A stretch of DNA of 49,292 bases from Frankiales bacterium (lineage in GTDB: Bacteria > Actinomycetota > Actinomycetes > Mycobacteriales > Jatrophihabitantaceae). Of this stretch, positions 7,154-18,009 are shown in pieces. The stretch is from assembly GCA_025966315.1 (NCBI GenBank), contig JAOPUZ010000036.1, positions 1-49,292 of the forward strand, given 5' to 3'. Under the pieces are notes generated by a model that saw only the letters and a program-made list of their open reading frames with translations, made no database searches and was not told where the DNA came from. Position 1 is the first letter of the stretch; every line of letters begins with the position of its first letter. A program made the translations under genes and the position numbers.

Positions 7154-8110
7154 ATGGATGTTGAGCCGGCCACCGCGATGATGGCCCTGCGCGCGCATGA
7201 GCGCGGTGGGCCCGAGCGACTCGTTTACGAGGAGGCGCCGCGGCCGATTCCCGGCCCGGATGAGGTCTGTGTTGCTGTGCGGGCAGCCGCTATCACGTTC
7301 GCCGAACTGACCTGGCCAGAGACGTGGGAAAGCGCTGGCATCGATCGGACGCCGGTAATCCCGTCGCACGAGTTCGCCGGCGTGGTCGCTGAGGTTGGCC
7401 CGGATGTAATCGATCTGACGGTAGGTGACTCGGTCTTCGGGCTCGTTCCCTTCGACCGCGATGGGGCGGCGGCTGAGTTTGTGGTCGTCCCGTCCGCCTG
7501 TGTCGCACGCAAGGAGGCCACGGTCTCCGATGTCGACGCGGCCGCCGCGGTCCTGCCCGCGCTGACCGCCTGGGAGGCGCTGCGCGATCAGACGCATTTG
7601 GTTGCTGGTCAGCGGCTCTTGATCAGGGGCGGAACCGGTGCGGTCGGGGCATTCCTCACCCAGTTCGGGCACCAGATAGGCGCCGAGGTCACCGTGACGG
7701 TGACCTCGGCGTTGGCCGAGGCCCGCGCAAGAAAGCTCGGTGCTGACCATGTGGTCGTGAGCACTCCGCACCCAGAGGCACGCGATCTGCAAGCGTTCGA
7801 CGTCGCAATCGACGCTGTTGGCGATGAGGTGCCGGAATGGATGTATGCCGCGGTCCGTCCGGGCGGTCAACTCATCGTTCTCCAAGAGCCCCCGAGCCAG
7901 GAGCTGGCCGACAAGTACGGCGTGAGCGCGGCCTTTTTCGTCGTCCACGCCCGCCGGGAAAGGCTGGACGAACTGGCCGCGTTGATCGCCGCGGGTCACG
8001 TCGAGGTGGCAATCGCTCAGACGTTTCCGCTATCTGCTGGCAAGGCGGCCTACGAGAGCGGGTCGCGGCCAAAGCCCGGGCCTGGCAAGACCGTGATCCT
8101 CGTTCCCTAG
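7154..8110 (+). CDS. NADPH:quinone-type oxidoreductase (zinc-independent MDR family)
   Basis: 318 residues. A GroES-like N-terminal domain (PGPDEVCVAVRAAAI, PSHEFAGVV) is followed by a Rossmann domain with the dinucleotide motif GGTGAVGAFLTQ and the GADHVV segment typical of medium-chain reductases. The zinc-ligand cysteines of true alcohol dehydrogenases are absent, so a quinone or enone reductase activity is more likely. GGAGG at 7142-7146 supports the ATG at 7154. It lies 101 bases after the GlxA-type regulator on the same strand and may be co-regulated. Cytoplasmic; physiological substrate unknown. Confidence 0.8.
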   Translation: MDVEPATAMMALRAHERGGPERLVYEEAPRPIPGPDEVCVAVRAAAITFAELTWPETWESAGIDRTPVIPSHEFAGVVAEVGPDVIDLTVGDSVFGLVPFDRDGAAAEFVVVPSACVARKEATVSDVDAAAAVLPALTAWEALRDQTHLVAGQRLLIRGGTGAVGAFLTQFGHQIGAEVTVTVTSALAEARARKLGADHVVVSTPHPEARDLQAFDVAIDAVGDEVPEWMYAAVRPGGQLIVLQEPPSQELADKYGVSAAFFVVHARRERLDELAALIAAGHVEVAIAQTFPLSAGKAAYESGSRPKPGPGKTVILVP

Positions 8111-8350
8111 CCGGCAAATTCGCTGAACGCCGCCTGCGATGATCGAGGACCACCTGGGCCGGCCATGATGGCGGCAGCGTGCGACCTTGGTCGCCAATTT
8201 CTGTGATTTCCACCCATGCCCGGCAGATCCGCCCTATCCTCCGCACGGAGGTCGAGTTCATTGAGCATGCGGTTCGGTAGCTGTCGGCGGGTCGGATCCG
8301 AACACACGGCAGGCGGTGCATCCGGCGGAAGGTCTCTGCACTCGGCGAGG

Positions 8351-10288
8351 ATGCGAATAGTCAGTGTTTGCTTGGTGATCCTGTGTGCGTTGCTGTGCGT
8401 GACGTTGGTGGGCGCACCAACGGCGAGCGCCGACGACATCGGGACGATTAGCGGGACGGTGACAACGGAGGGCGATCCGAGCGCAGTGGCCGACATTCTC
8501 GTCGTGCTGTCATCAAGCGCGTCGCCCGATCTGTCTGTCGCGCCGGACGGCACCGGCCAGTTCGAGTTCGACGGTCTCGCGGACGGTTCCTACATCGTGC
8601 ACTTCCAGGTGCGGGGCGCGCATGCCGGCGAATACGTCGACCAGTGGTGGGACGGCGCCTCCGGTGCTAACGCGACGATGGGAGCTCAACCGATAGTCGT
8701 GACCGGCGGCCAGCCCGTGTCCCTCGCGCTCAGCACCCTGTTGCTCGTTCGTTCGCCGACGCCGGTCATTCCGGGAGCGGCGACCGTCGGCATGACGTTG
8801 TCGAGCACGATCGGAACCTGGTACCCGGTGCCCGACAGCTTCAGCTATCAGTGGTTTGCCGGCATCCAGCCCATCCTCGGAGCGACCGCAGCGTCCTACG
8901 TCGTGGCTGGCGCCGACGTGGCCCAGCAGCTGAGCCTGCAGATCACAGCCATGCGGAGCGGGGCGGACCCGATCACCGTTCCAAGCAACCTCACCAGCCC
9001 CGTCGCGCCGGGCGTGATCTCGGTGGTCGCACTGCCGCAGATCAGCGGCCTCGAGCGGGTTGGATCGGCCCTATCCGGGAGCAACCCGTCCTGGGCGCCG
9101 GTCCCGACGAACGTGTCGTACCAGTGGTATCGGGGCTCGGCGGCGATCAACGGCGCCACCGCGACCAGCTACCTGCTGGGCGTAGCCGATCTAGGGCAGC
9201 GTGTTTCGGTACGGGAGACTGGTTTCGCCGTCGGCTACGGCACGGTCGTAGTTACCAGCTTGCCGACCGAGCCCATCGCGGCCGGGGTATTCGCCGCGGT
9301 CGTACCAGTGATCAGCGGGTCCCTGGGTGTCGGCAAAATTCTGACCGCAACGCCAGGACACTGGACGCCACCGGCGGCGTTCCGTTACCAGTGGTATCGC
9401 GGGACTGTGCCCCTCGTCGGGGCGACCGGTTCGAGCTATCGTGCTGTCCTGGCAGATGGTGGCACCCGGTTGCGAGTCGCGGTTACCGCGACCAGTGCTG
9501 CTTACACGTCGGCGACTGTCTACAGCGCCTACACCCCGATCGTGCCGCGGCCGCCCGTGACTCCAGGCGCTCCTAGAATCGTCGGCAGCTCGCGCTTCGG
9601 CGGGGTTCTCACGGCCGCGCCCGGAGCTTGGGGACCAGCTGGTGTGACTATCAGCTATCAGTGGTACGTCGGCTCGACGCGCATTCCCGGCGTGACCGGC
9701 CGTGCTCGCAGCTACCGGCCGCCGGCCTCGGCTGTCGGTCAACTGGTCCATGTCGCTGTCACCGGCAGCCGGACGCAGTATGTCTCGCTGACCCGGAACA
9801 GTCTGGCGGTGCGCGAGGTCGCGGCGCGGTTCGCGTCCATACCAGCGCCCACGATAATCGGGGTGGCCAGATCCACAGCGGTGCTGACGGTTCGGGCCGC
9901 TCAGACCGTACCCGCCGCAACGCTTCATTTCCAATGGCGGGCGAACGGTCGCGTGGTGGGTACCGGTGCGCGCTATCGGGTGCGTCCCACCGACGTGGAT
10001 CGGCGGCTGACCGTCGTGGTCATCGCCACACGTACGGGCTACGTGACCGCCAGCCGATCGTCGGCCGCGACTGCGATCGTCGGCGGCCAGGCGTACCCGA
10101 ATTGCACGGTGTTGACCGCGGCTTATCCACACGGCGTCGCGAAGATCGGCGTCACGCGCGACCACGTGGGTAATTCCTACCGCGCGCTGAAAGGACCGCC
10201 GTTCTTCTCGACCACCCTGTATAACCTCAACATTCGCGACAACCACGACCTAGACCGCGACCACGACGGAATCGCCTGCGAGCGTTGA
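8351..10288 (+). CDS. Secreted multi-repeat protein with C-terminal excalibur calcium-binding domain
   Basis: About 645 residues from the ATG at 8351, which opens directly into a signal peptide (MRIVSVCLVILCALL...ASADD). The frame stays open upstream to 8216, but that part lacks a signal-like start. After a carboxypeptidase-regulatory-like beta module (GTISGTVTTEGDPSAVADI) come about five repeats of ~88 residues, each marked by an F/YQWY/F core (YQWFAG, YQWYRG twice, YQWYVG, FQWRAN), an Ig-like extracellular module. The end (YPNCTVL...LDRDHDGIACE) is an excalibur motif with a Ca-binding DxDxDG loop and paired Cys. Likely a wall-associated or secreted adhesin-like protein; partner unknown. Confidence 0.75.
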   Translation: MRIVSVCLVILCALLCVTLVGAPTASADDIGTISGTVTTEGDPSAVADILVVLSSSASPDLSVAPDGTGQFEFDGLADGSYIVHFQVRGAHAGEYVDQWWDGASGANATMGAQPIVVTGGQPVSLALSTLLLVRSPTPVIPGAATVGMTLSSTIGTWYPVPDSFSYQWFAGIQPILGATAASYVVAGADVAQQLSLQITAMRSGADPITVPSNLTSPVAPGVISVVALPQISGLERVGSALSGSNPSWAPVPTNVSYQWYRGSAAINGATATSYLLGVADLGQRVSVRETGFAVGYGTVVVTSLPTEPIAAGVFAAVVPVISGSLGVGKILTATPGHWTPPAAFRYQWYRGTVPLVGATGSSYRAVLADGGTRLRVAVTATSAAYTSATVYSAYTPIVPRPPVTPGAPRIVGSSRFGGVLTAAPGAWGPAGVTISYQWYVGSTRIPGVTGRARSYRPPASAVGQLVHVAVTGSRTQYVSLTRNSLAVREVAARFASIPAPTIIGVARSTAVLTVRAAQTVPAATLHFQWRANGRVVGTGARYRVRPTDVDRRLTVVVIATRTGYVTASRSSAATAIVGGQAYPNCTVLTAAYPHGVAKIGVTRDHVGNSYRALKGPPFFSTTLYNLNIRDNHDLDRDHDGIACER

Positions 10289-10546
10289 CATCTCCGCCGT
10301 CCCAGCTGTGATCGGTACGCCTGGTCTGCAGCACCTCAGCCAGGTAATCGGCGATGCGGAGAATGCGCGGCCTGACGTGGCGACTGCCGAACCCATCGAC
10401 GTCCAGATGCTGCGGTCCGAAGGTTTCGAAGCTGCCCGGCCCGCGCTATCGTGACCGGCATGACGATGGTCTTGGTGTCCCGCCGCGCCATCGACCTGGG
10501 CCGCTCCTGCAGTGCCCGAGACAACTTTCAGGAGAATTGACAAGCC
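10289..10546. other. Intergenic region before metY
   Basis: No named gene or riboswitch could be supported; I looked for SAM-type riboswitch signatures expected before metY and saw none. A minus-strand frame in the left half (about 10289-10440, includes DYLAEVLQTRRTDHSWDGGD) has coding-like GC-rich third positions but no start and is closed by a stop, so it may be a gene remnant. AGGAG lies 11 bases before the metY ATG. Confidence 0.3.
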
Positions 10547-11863
10547 ATGAGCGAAGCCTGGTCCTTCGAGACCCGCCAGATTCACGCTGGGCAGACGCCC
10601 GATTCGGCTACGCACGCCCGTGCGCTGCCGATTTATCAGACCACCGCATACACCTTCGACAGCAGTGAGCACGCCGCGAACCTGTTTGCGCTCAAGGAAT
10701 TCGGCAATATCTATACCCGGATCATGAACCCGACGCAGGACGCGGTCGAGCAGCGGATCGCCTCGCTCGAAGGCGGCGTCGGTGCGCTGCTCACGGCCAG
10801 CGGCCAGGCCGCCGAGACCCTCGCGTTTCTCAACCTGGCCGAGAACGGCGACCACATCGTCAGCAGTTCCAGGTTGTACGGCGGCACCTACAACCTGCTG
10901 CATTACACGTTCGCCAAATTCGGCATCGACGTTACTTTCGTCGATGACCCGGACAACCTGGACGCGTGGCGAGCTGCCACCAGGCCGAATACCAAAGCGT
11001 TCTTTGCCGAAACCATCTCGAACCCGAAGATCGACATACTCGATATCGAGGGAGTGGCGGGCGTCGCGCACGAGGCCGGGGCGCCGCTGGTCGTCGACAA
11101 CACCGTCGCGACGCCGTACCTGATCCGCCCGATCGAGTGGGGCGCGGACATTGTGGTGCACTCGGCGACGAAATACCTCGGCGGCCACGGGACGTCCATC
11201 GCTGGTGCAATCGTCGATTCCGGGCGGTTCGACTACGGCCAGGATGCGGCGAAGTTCCCGAATTACAACACTGCCGACGAGTCCTATCACGGGCTGATCT
11301 ACGCCCGCGATCTCGGCGTCGGGTCCCCGCTGGGCGCGAATATGGCTTTCATTCTCAAGGCCCGAGTCCAGCTGTTGCGCGACATGGGCGCCGCGATCTC
11401 GCCGTTTAACGCGTTCTTGCTCGCCCAAGGCCTGGAGACTCTCAGCCTTCGCGTCGAACGGCACGTCCAGAACGCCGCCGCCGTAGCGCAATGGCTGTTC
11501 GATCGCGACGAGGTGCTCAGCGTCAACTACGCCGGCCTGCCTAGCAGCCCCTGGTACGAACGAGGCCGCAAGTACGCCCCGCTTGGCACCGGCGGCGTGC
11601 TCGCCTTCGAGATCGCCGGCGGGATCGATGCCGGCCGCCGGTTCGTCGAAGCGCTCGAACTGCACAGTCACGTGGCTAACATTGGCGACGTTCGCAGCCT
11701 GGTTATCCACCCGGCCTCGACAACGCACTCGCAATTGTCGGCCGAGGAACAGCTCGCTACCGGCGTCACCCCAGGCCTGGTTCGGCTTTCGGTCGGCCTG
11801 GAGCACATAGATGACATCCTGGCCGATCTCGAATCCGGCTTCCGCGCCTCGAAAGGTGCCTGA
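10547..11863 (+). CDS. metY: O-acetylhomoserine sulfhydrylase (aminocarboxypropyltransferase)
   Basis: 438 residues, the full length for MetY of the Cys/Met-metabolism PLP family. Lys209 in SATKYLGGHG is the PLP-binding lysine; YQTTAYTFDS, TRIMNPT and TASGQAA are family signatures. The enzyme condenses O-acetyl-L-homoserine with sulfide to give homocysteine in the cytoplasm. Its partner gene metX, which makes O-acetylhomoserine, follows with overlapping termini, so the pair is one operon for direct sulfhydrylation. An AGGAG ribosome-binding site precedes the ATG. Confidence 0.93.
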   Translation: MSEAWSFETRQIHAGQTPDSATHARALPIYQTTAYTFDSSEHAANLFALKEFGNIYTRIMNPTQDAVEQRIASLEGGVGALLTASGQAAETLAFLNLAENGDHIVSSSRLYGGTYNLLHYTFAKFGIDVTFVDDPDNLDAWRAATRPNTKAFFAETISNPKIDILDIEGVAGVAHEAGAPLVVDNTVATPYLIRPIEWGADIVVHSATKYLGGHGTSIAGAIVDSGRFDYGQDAAKFPNYNTADESYHGLIYARDLGVGSPLGANMAFILKARVQLLRDMGAAISPFNAFLLAQGLETLSLRVERHVQNAAAVAQWLFDRDEVLSVNYAGLPSSPWYERGRKYAPLGTGGVLAFEIAGGIDAGRRFVEALELHSHVANIGDVRSLVIHPASTTHSQLSAEEQLATGVTPGLVRLSVGLEHIDDILADLESGFRASKGA

Positions 11864-12974
11864 TCCCCGGCGCCTGAGCAACGTCGGCGGCTGGCGTGAG
11901 GGCGACCCGCCCGCCTGGCGGCAGTTCATCGACGTCGGTTCGGTGGCACTCGAATTCGGCGGCAGCCTGCCCAACGTGAAAGTCGCGTACGAGACGCTGG
12001 GCACGCCTCGGTACGAGCACGGCGAGATCGTCAACGCCGTGCTCGTATTGCACGCGCTGACCGGGGACGCCCACATCAGTGGCGATCCTGCGCCGGGGCA
12101 GCCTACGGCCGGTTGGTGGCGCGCCCTGATCGGACCAGGCCGAGCGGTGGACACCGACCGCTGGTTCGTGGTTTCCAGCAATGTGCTCGGCGGCTGTCAG
12201 GGAACGACCGGGCCGTCCAGCCTGGCTCCGGATGGGCACGCCTGGGGATCACGTTTCCCCGAGATCACCATCCGAGATCAGGTCGCGGTCGAGGTGCGGC
12301 TGGCCGACCGGCTCGGCGTGCGCAAGTGGGCCAGCGTGCTCGGTGGTTCGATGGGCGGGATGCGCGCCCTCGAATGGCTGGTCGGCCAACCGGACCGGGT
12401 CGCGTCCGGCTTCATTCTGGCCACCGGCGCCGCGGCCAGTGCCGACCAGATCGGCACCCAGACCACGCAAATCGCGGCCATCACGGGCGATCCCGAGTGG
12501 CACGGCGGCGACTACTACGACGCCGGCGACGGGCCGATCACCGGGCTGGGGCTGGCTCGACGCATCGCGCACCTGACCTACCGCACCGGCGAGGAACTCG
12601 AACAGCGATTCGGCCGCCAGCGGCAGGACGATCGCGCTGAAGTCTTTGCGGTGCAGTCCTACCTCGACCACCACGCCAGCAAGCTGGCCCGCAGGTTCGA
12701 CGCCGGAAGTTACGTCACTCTCACGCAGGCGATGAACACCCACGACGTGGGCCGCGGTCGCGGAGGCGTGCGGTCAGCGCTGGAGTCGATCCGCTGCCCG
12801 GTCATCGTCGCCGGCATCGAGTCGGACCGACTGTACCCGCTGGCCCAGCAGGCTGAAATCGCTGACGCGACGCCGGGCTGCGCAGCGCTTGACGTCATCA
12901 TTTCGCCTTATGGGCACGATGCATTCTTGATCGAGGCCGAAGCCGTCGGTGGGCTGCTCGGCAAGTTGCTCTGA
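11856..12974 (+). CDS. metX: Homoserine O-acetyltransferase
   Basis: 372 residues from a GTG at 11856 that overlaps the metY stop by eight bases; an in-frame ATG at 11811 inside metY would add 15 residues with no family similarity. Alpha/beta-hydrolase fold with nucleophile Ser165 in GGSMGGMRALEW, the acetyltransferase signature GGCQGTTGP, and the C-terminal Asp/His region (ESDRLYP, YGHDAF). It transfers acetyl from acetyl-CoA to homoserine, giving the MetY substrate. Translational coupling with metY is likely. Some homologues use succinyl-CoA, but actinobacterial metX next to metY usually acetylates. Confidence 0.92.
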   Translation: MPDPRRLSNVGGWREGDPPAWRQFIDVGSVALEFGGSLPNVKVAYETLGTPRYEHGEIVNAVLVLHALTGDAHISGDPAPGQPTAGWWRALIGPGRAVDTDRWFVVSSNVLGGCQGTTGPSSLAPDGHAWGSRFPEITIRDQVAVEVRLADRLGVRKWASVLGGSMGGMRALEWLVGQPDRVASGFILATGAAASADQIGTQTTQIAAITGDPEWHGGDYYDAGDGPITGLGLARRIAHLTYRTGEELEQRFGRQRQDDRAEVFAVQSYLDHHASKLARRFDAGSYVTLTQAMNTHDVGRGRGGVRSALESIRCPVIVAGIESDRLYPLAQQAEIADATPGCAALDVIISPYGHDAFLIEAEAVGGLLGKLL

Positions 12975-13072
12975 GCGGACCATCACAGGCCAGCGCTGGT
13001 ACGTCGAAGTGAAGCCCTCGATGAGTAGCCGCAATGACGCCACCCCAGCACCCAAAGCGCCGTTCGAGAGGG

Positions 13073-16000
13073 TCACGATCGAACGTCGTGATCACCGGTC
13101 GGAGTGGCCGGTCGGATGGCTGCACCTCGCTGCCGGATCACATTGTTCTGGAGAGACCGAACTCCCACGTCGCCGCGCAGCAAAGCCTCAATTCCCTGGA
13201 TGCCGGCGATAAGTCCTTGCACTGTCGTGATGCACGGGATGCTCATGGACACGGCGGCGGTACGAATCTCCGAGCCGTCCTTGTGTGGGCCGACACCGCT
13301 TGGCGTGTTAACGATCAGGGCGACCTCGCCGTCGAGAATGCGTTGTGTGATTGACGGCTCGCCATCCGGGCCGGGGCCGTCGGAATGTTTGCGCACGACC
13401 GTCGAAGCCACGCCGCCGCGACGCAGTATCTCGGCGGTGCCTGCTGTCGCAAGAATTTCGAAGCCGAGCCTGGCCGCTCGCTTCATCGGGAAGACCATTG
13501 CGGTCTTGTCGCGATCTGCCACCGACACGAACAGCTTGCCCGACGTCGGCAGCGGCGCGCCTGCACCTGCCTGCGACTTGGCAAACGCGGTGCCGAAGGT
13601 TGCCGCTATGCCCATGACCTCGCCAGTCGAACGCATCTCCGGGCCGAGCACGGTGTCGACGTGCTCACCTTCGACGGTACGGAACCGGTTGAACGGCAAC
13701 ACCGCCGCTTTGACGCAGACCGGGCCATCCGGCTGTGAGTTCGTTCCGTCGCCGGTTGCGGGCAGCATCCCCTCACGTCGTAGATCGGAGACGGTCGCGC
13801 CGAGCATCACCCGGGCGGCGGCCTTGGCCAGCGGCACGCCGGTGGCCTTGGAAACGAATGGCACGGTACGCGAAGCCCGCGGGTTCGCCTCGAGGACATA
13901 GAGGGTCTCGCCAGCAAGGGCATACTGCACATTGAGCAGGCCGCGCACGTTTACGCCTCGCGCGATGGCCTCGGTCGATTGCCGAATCCGCTCGATCTGC
14001 GCCACGCTGAGCGTGATCGAGGGCAGCACGCACGCTGAGTCACCCGAGTGAACACCTGCCTCCTCGATGTGCTCCATCACGCCGCCGAGATAGAGTTCCT
14101 CACCGTCGTACAACGCGTCGACGTCGATCTCGACCGCGTCGTCAAGAAATCGGTCGACCAGCACCGGGTGTTCGGGCGAAACATCGACAGCGCGGATCAT
14201 GTAGCGGGACAGCATCGTGTCGTCGTACACGATCTCCATGCCGCGTCCGCCGAGGACGTACGAGGGCCGCACGAGCACCGGGTAGCCAATCTTGTCGGCT
14301 ATAGCCTTTGCGCCCTCGTAGGAAACGGCTGTGCCGTGCGGGGGAGCGAGCAGGCCCGCGGCGCGAAGTACCTGCCCGAAGGCACCCCGGTCCTCCGCGC
14401 TGTGGATGGCCTCCGGCGAGGTTCCAACGATTGGCACGCCTGCGTCCTTGAGGCCCTGCGCCAACCCGAGCGGTGTCTGGCCGCCCAACTGCACGATAAT
14501 CCCGGCGACCTCGCCAGTCTGTTGCTCGGCATGCACCACCTCGAGGATGTCCTCCAGGGTCAGCGGCTCGAAATAGAGTCGGTCGGCCGTGTCGTAATCG
14601 GTCGACACGGTCTCCGGGTTGCAGTTGACCATCACGGTCTCGTAACCGGCTTCGCCAAGGGCGAAACACGCGTGTACGCATGAGTAATCGAATTCGATCC
14701 CTTGCCCGATTCGGTTCGGCCCTGAGCCGAGAATGATGACCTTCGGCTTGTCACCCGTGGCTACTTCGGTCTCATCGTCGTAGGTGGAGTAGTAATACGG
14801 CGTGAGCGCGGCGAACTCCGCGGCACAGGTGTCGACCGTCTTGTACACGGGCCGGATGCCGTGCCCGTGGCGCACCCGTCGAACGGACTCCTCTGTCACG
14901 CCACGGATTTCTCCGATTTGGCGATCGGAGAAGCCGCACCGCTTAGCCTTTCTCAGCAGCTCGAAGTCGAGTTCGCGCGCAGCGGCGATCTGCTTCGCCG
15001 TCTCGTCGATCGCCAGGATGTGGTCGAGGAACCACGGGTCGATCTGAGTAGCCGCGTGCAGTTCCGCGACCGTGACACCGGCACGGATGGCCTGCTGAAC
15101 GTCTTTGATCCGGTCCGCGTACGGAGTGCGGAGCCGCTCGACCAACTCGGCGGGGTCGCCGGGTAATCCGGCCCAGGAGAACGGTGCGTCACGCTTTTCC
15201 AGCGACCGCAGAGCTTTCTGCAGCGCCTCGGGGAAGTTGCGCCCGATCGCCATCGCCTCGCCCACGCTCTTCATGTGCGTGGTCAACGTCGCGTCGGCCT
15301 GCGGGAACTTCTCAAATGCAAAGCGCGGCACCTTGACCACGATGTAGTCGAGAGCCGGTTCGAAACAGGCAGGAGTCTCCTGGGTAATGTCGTTCGGAAT
15401 CTCGTCGAGCGTGTAGCCGATCGCCAGCTTTGCTGCGATCTTCGCGATCGGGAAGCCGGTGGCCTTCGTCGCCAGGGCGCTAGAGCGCGACACCCTCGGG
15501 TTCATCTCGATAACGATGATGCGGCCGGTCTCAGGATGTACGGCGAACTGGATGTTGCAGCCACCAGTGTCCACACCCACCGCACGGATGACACCAATCG
15601 CTACATCCCGCAGTCGCTGGTACTCACGGTCGGTGAGCGTGAGTGCAGGCGCAACAGTGATTGAGTCGCCGGTGTGCACCCCCATCGGGTCAAGATTTTC
15701 GATGGAGCAGACAATGACCACATTGTCGTTGTGGTCGCGCATCACCTCGAGTTCGTATTCTTTCCAACCCAAGAGCGACTCCTCGAGCAGCACCTCGGTG
15801 GTAGGGCTCGCTGCCAGGCCAGCACCAGCGATCCGGCGCAGGTCGGCCGCGTCGAAGGCGATGCCGGACCCGGCCCCTCCCATGGTGAACGATGGGCGTA
15901 CGACGGCTGGGTAGCCGAGCTCGGTCACGGCGAGGTAGCACTCGTCTATCGAGTGGCAGATGACGCTTCGGGCCGACCCGGCACCGAGTTCGTCTGACAG

Positions 16001-16414
16001 CGAATCGACAATCTCCTTGAATCGCTGGCGATTCTCCCCTGCCTCGATCGCGTCCACCTTTACGCCGATCAGCTCGACACCGTATTTCTTCAACACCCCC
16101 GACTGGTGTAGCGCAACCGCCGTGTTGAGCGCGGTCTGCCCGCCAAGGGTGGCGAGCAGCGCATCCGGTCGCTCCCGTTCAATAACCATGCCTACGAACT
16201 CCGGTGTGATCGGCTCAACGTAGGTGGCGTCGGCGAGGTCCGGGTCGGTCATGATCGTCGCCGGATTCGAGTTGATCAGCACCACCCGTAGCCCTTCGGC
16301 GCGGAGCACGCTGCAGGCCTGGGTACCCGAGTAGTCGAACTCGCACGCCTGGCCGATCACGATCGGCCCGGAACCGATGACGAGTATTGAGTTGAGATCT
16401 TGTCGTCGTGGCAT
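13073..16414 (-). CDS. carB: Carbamoyl-phosphate synthase large subunit
   Basis: 1113 residues, the full length of CarB. Two homologous ATP-grasp halves are visible: an N-terminal carboxyphosphate domain ([41 protein letters not shown]) and a second carbamate kinase-like half ([43 protein letters not shown]), followed by an MGS-like allosteric domain ([20 protein letters not shown]). Together with CarA it makes carbamoyl phosphate from glutamine-derived ammonia, bicarbonate and 2 ATP for pyrimidines and arginine. The start overlaps the carA stop by one base (TAATG). Confidence 0.96.
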   Translation of the reverse strand: MPRRQDLNSILVIGSGPIVIGQACEFDYSGTQACSVLRAEGLRVVLINSNPATIMTDPDLADATYVEPITPEFVGMVIERERPDALLATLGGQTALNTAVALHQSGVLKKYGVELIGVKVDAIEAGENRQRFKEIVDSLSDELGAGSARSVICHSIDECYLAVTELGYPAVVRPSFTMGGAGSGIAFDAADLRRIAGAGLAASPTTEVLLEESLLGWKEYELEVMRDHNDNVVIVCSIENLDPMGVHTGDSITVAPALTLTDREYQRLRDVAIGVIRAVGVDTGGCNIQFAVHPETGRIIVIEMNPRVSRSSALATKATGFPIAKIAAKLAIGYTLDEIPNDITQETPACFEPALDYIVVKVPRFAFEKFPQADATLTTHMKSVGEAMAIGRNFPEALQKALRSLEKRDAPFSWAGLPGDPAELVERLRTPYADRIKDVQQAIRAGVTVAELHAATQIDPWFLDHILAIDETAKQIAAARELDFELLRKAKRCGFSDRQIGEIRGVTEESVRRVRHGHGIRPVYKTVDTCAAEFAALTPYYYSTYDDETEVATGDKPKVIILGSGPNRIGQGIEFDYSCVHACFALGEAGYETVMVNCNPETVSTDYDTADRLYFEPLTLEDILEVVHAEQQTGEVAGIIVQLGGQTPLGLAQGLKDAGVPIVGTSPEAIHSAEDRGAFGQVLRAAGLLAPPHGTAVSYEGAKAIADKIGYPVLVRPSYVLGGRGMEIVYDDTMLSRYMIRAVDVSPEHPVLVDRFLDDAVEIDVDALYDGEELYLGGVMEHIEEAGVHSGDSACVLPSITLSVAQIERIRQSTEAIARGVNVRGLLNVQYALAGETLYVLEANPRASRTVPFVSKATGVPLAKAAARVMLGATVSDLRREGMLPATGDGTNSQPDGPVCVKAAVLPFNRFRTVEGEHVDTVLGPEMRSTGEVMGIAATFGTAFAKSQAGAGAPLPTSGKLFVSVADRDKTAMVFPMKRAARLGFEILATAGTAEILRRGGVASTVVRKHSDGPGPDGEPSITQRILDGEVALIVNTPSGVGPHKDGSEIRTAAVSMSIPCITTVQGLIAGIQGIEALLRGDVGVRSLQNNVIRQRGAAIRPATPTGDHDVRS

Positions 16415-17547
16415 TACCGGGGACTTCCATTCATCACGTCGCAGAAGCGATCAAACAGATACGACGCATCGTGCGGTCCGGCCGCGGCCTCAGGGTGGTA
16501 TTGGACTGAGAACGCGGACACATCCAGACATCGCATTCCCTCGACCACTCCATCATTGAGGCACACGTGGCTGGCCTCTACCCGTCCGTACGGGGTGTCC
16601 GCGATTCGGCCGACCTGGAGGTCTACCGCAAAGCCATGGTTGTGCGCGGTCACCTCGACCTTTCCGGTGCTGAGATCCTTTACCGGCTGGTTCATGCCCC
16701 GATGGCCGTACTTGAGCTTGTAGGTAGGGAAGCCCAGAGCCCTAGCAAGGATCTGGTGGCCGAAGCAGATGCCAAAAAACGGAGTGCCGGCATCAAGAAC
16801 CTCACGCGCAGTCGCCGCCGCGAAGTCGGCGGCACCGGGATCGCCCGGGCCGTTGGAGAAGAACACGCCGTCCGGGTCGACGCTGAGCAGATCGTCCGCG
16901 GTCGAGGTCGCAGGAAAGACGTGTACTTCGATGCCCCGCTCGGCCATCCGGTGCGGGGTCATGGCCTTGATTCCAAGGTCAAGCGCGGCGATTGTGAACC
17001 GCTTCTTGTTGATGGCGGGAACGACGTACGGCGTCGCGGTACTCACTTCGCGCGCGAGATCGGCGCCGACCATGGACGGAGTGGCCCGTACTTGGGTAAG
17101 TAAGGCGTCCGGGTCGGTCTCTGTGCTCGACACCCCGGCACGCATTGCGCCTCGTTCCCGAAGGTGGCGGGTGAGTGCTCGAGTATCGATGCCGGAGATG
17201 CCGACGATGTTGAAGGCAGCGAGCTCGTCGGCGAGCGAGCGCTTCGCGCGCCAGTTCGATGCCACCCGGGACGGGTCGCGCACGACGTAGCCGGCGGCCC
17301 AGATCCGTTCGGACTCGAGGTCTTCATCATTGACTCCGGTATTGCCGATATGCGGCGCGGTCATCACCACAACCTGGCGATGGTAGGACGGGTCAGTCAG
17401 CGTCTCCTGGTATCCCGTCATGCCTGTGGTGAATACCGCCTCGCCGAAGGTCGTACCTACCGCGCCATAGGCTTCACCACGAAAGGTACGACCGTCCTCC
17501 AGCACCAGTAGTGCGGGCGGACGGGTGTGTCCGACCAGCTCAGTCAT
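16414..17547 (-). CDS. carA: Carbamoyl-phosphate synthase small (glutaminase) subunit
   Basis: 377 residues, standard CarA length. The N-terminal CarA domain ([32 protein letters not shown]) leads to a class I glutamine amidotransferase domain with catalytic Cys in [16 protein letters not shown] and His/Glu in [13 protein letters not shown]. It hydrolyses glutamine and channels ammonia to CarB. It lies directly upstream of carB and 60 bases downstream of a small unknown ORF in the same orientation. Unusually, the other pyrimidine genes often found beside carAB in actinobacteria are absent here. Confidence 0.96.
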   Translation of the reverse strand: MTELVGHTRPPALLVLEDGRTFRGEAYGAVGTTFGEAVFTTGMTGYQETLTDPSYHRQVVVMTAPHIGNTGVNDEDLESERIWAAGYVVRDPSRVASNWRAKRSLADELAAFNIVGISGIDTRALTRHLRERGAMRAGVSSTETDPDALLTQVRATPSMVGADLAREVSTATPYVVPAINKKRFTIAALDLGIKAMTPHRMAERGIEVHVFPATSTADDLLSVDPDGVFFSNGPGDPGAADFAAATAREVLDAGTPFFGICFGHQILARALGFPTYKLKYGHRGMNQPVKDLSTGKVEVTAHNHGFAVDLQVGRIADTPYGRVEASHVCLNDGVVEGMRCLDVSAFSVQYHPEAAAGPHDASYLFDRFCDVMNGSPR

Positions 17548-17607
17548 AAATGTGGCTCCGGTTGGCTTTGGTGTTCGCTCAAGTTCTGGAAAACGCTCGG
17601 CGTTGGG

Positions 17608-18009
17608 CTAGCCGGCCAGTACGGAGTCGGCCTCGATCTGGACGGTCCGACCGGTCGTGATCGACACGACTCCGCCGGTACTCGGTGCTACCGCAATCAG
17701 GTCTGGCGCATTCGTGCCGGCCGCAAATTGATAATCCTCACGTGCGGCAAAGGTGAGTTCACCTACTAGAGCGCGTGCGGCGCCGAGAGCGTGCAGCACG
17801 TCGGTACGTCCGTAACCGGCGTGAGTGGCCCCGTCTGCCTCCCAAGGAGAACCCGCCGAAAGCTGGAGGAGGTCGCACGCGCACGCGAGCGCGCTCGCGG
17901 CCGCTGAAATCAGCGGGTCGTGCGTGTCGTGCTCGCTGATGTGTTTGTTGCGCAACTCGCATGCCGCCGCGGCAAGCGTCGCCGCATCGTGGCTCCTAGA
18001 CGTACTCAT
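17608..18009 (-). CDS. Hypothetical protein upstream of carA
   Basis: 133 residues of no family I recognise, Ala-rich with many small residues and no membrane segment or signal peptide. The ATG at 18009 lies 14 bases inside the end of the upstream gene, and the stop is 60 bases from the carA start, so the gene probably belongs to the same transcript. The middle part (SAAASALACACDLLQL...YGRTDVLHALGAARALVGEL) looks helical. Codon use matches the neighbours. Function unknown. Confidence 0.55.
   Translation of the reverse strand: MSTSRSHDAATLAAAACELRNKHISEHDTHDPLISAAASALACACDLLQLSAGSPWEADGATHAGYGRTDVLHALGAARALVGELTFAAREDYQFAAGTNAPDLIAVAPSTGGVVSITTGRTVQIEADSVLAG

Noticed and set aside
9191-10246. 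351-residue minus-strand ORF
   Set aside because: Antisense to the excalibur repeat protein with no motifs.
10289-10546. SAM riboswitch before metY
   Set aside because: Expected core sequences and a convincing pseudoknot fold were not found by eye.
10250-12181. 643-residue minus-strand open frame
   Set aside because: It is entirely antisense to metY and metX, with no protein motifs; a shadow of GC-rich codon use.
12774-13076. Minus-strand ORF overlapping the carB stop by ATGA, possible pyrF or pyrD start
   Set aside because: No orotidine decarboxylase or dihydroorotate dehydrogenase motif; after 34 codons it runs antisense into metX.
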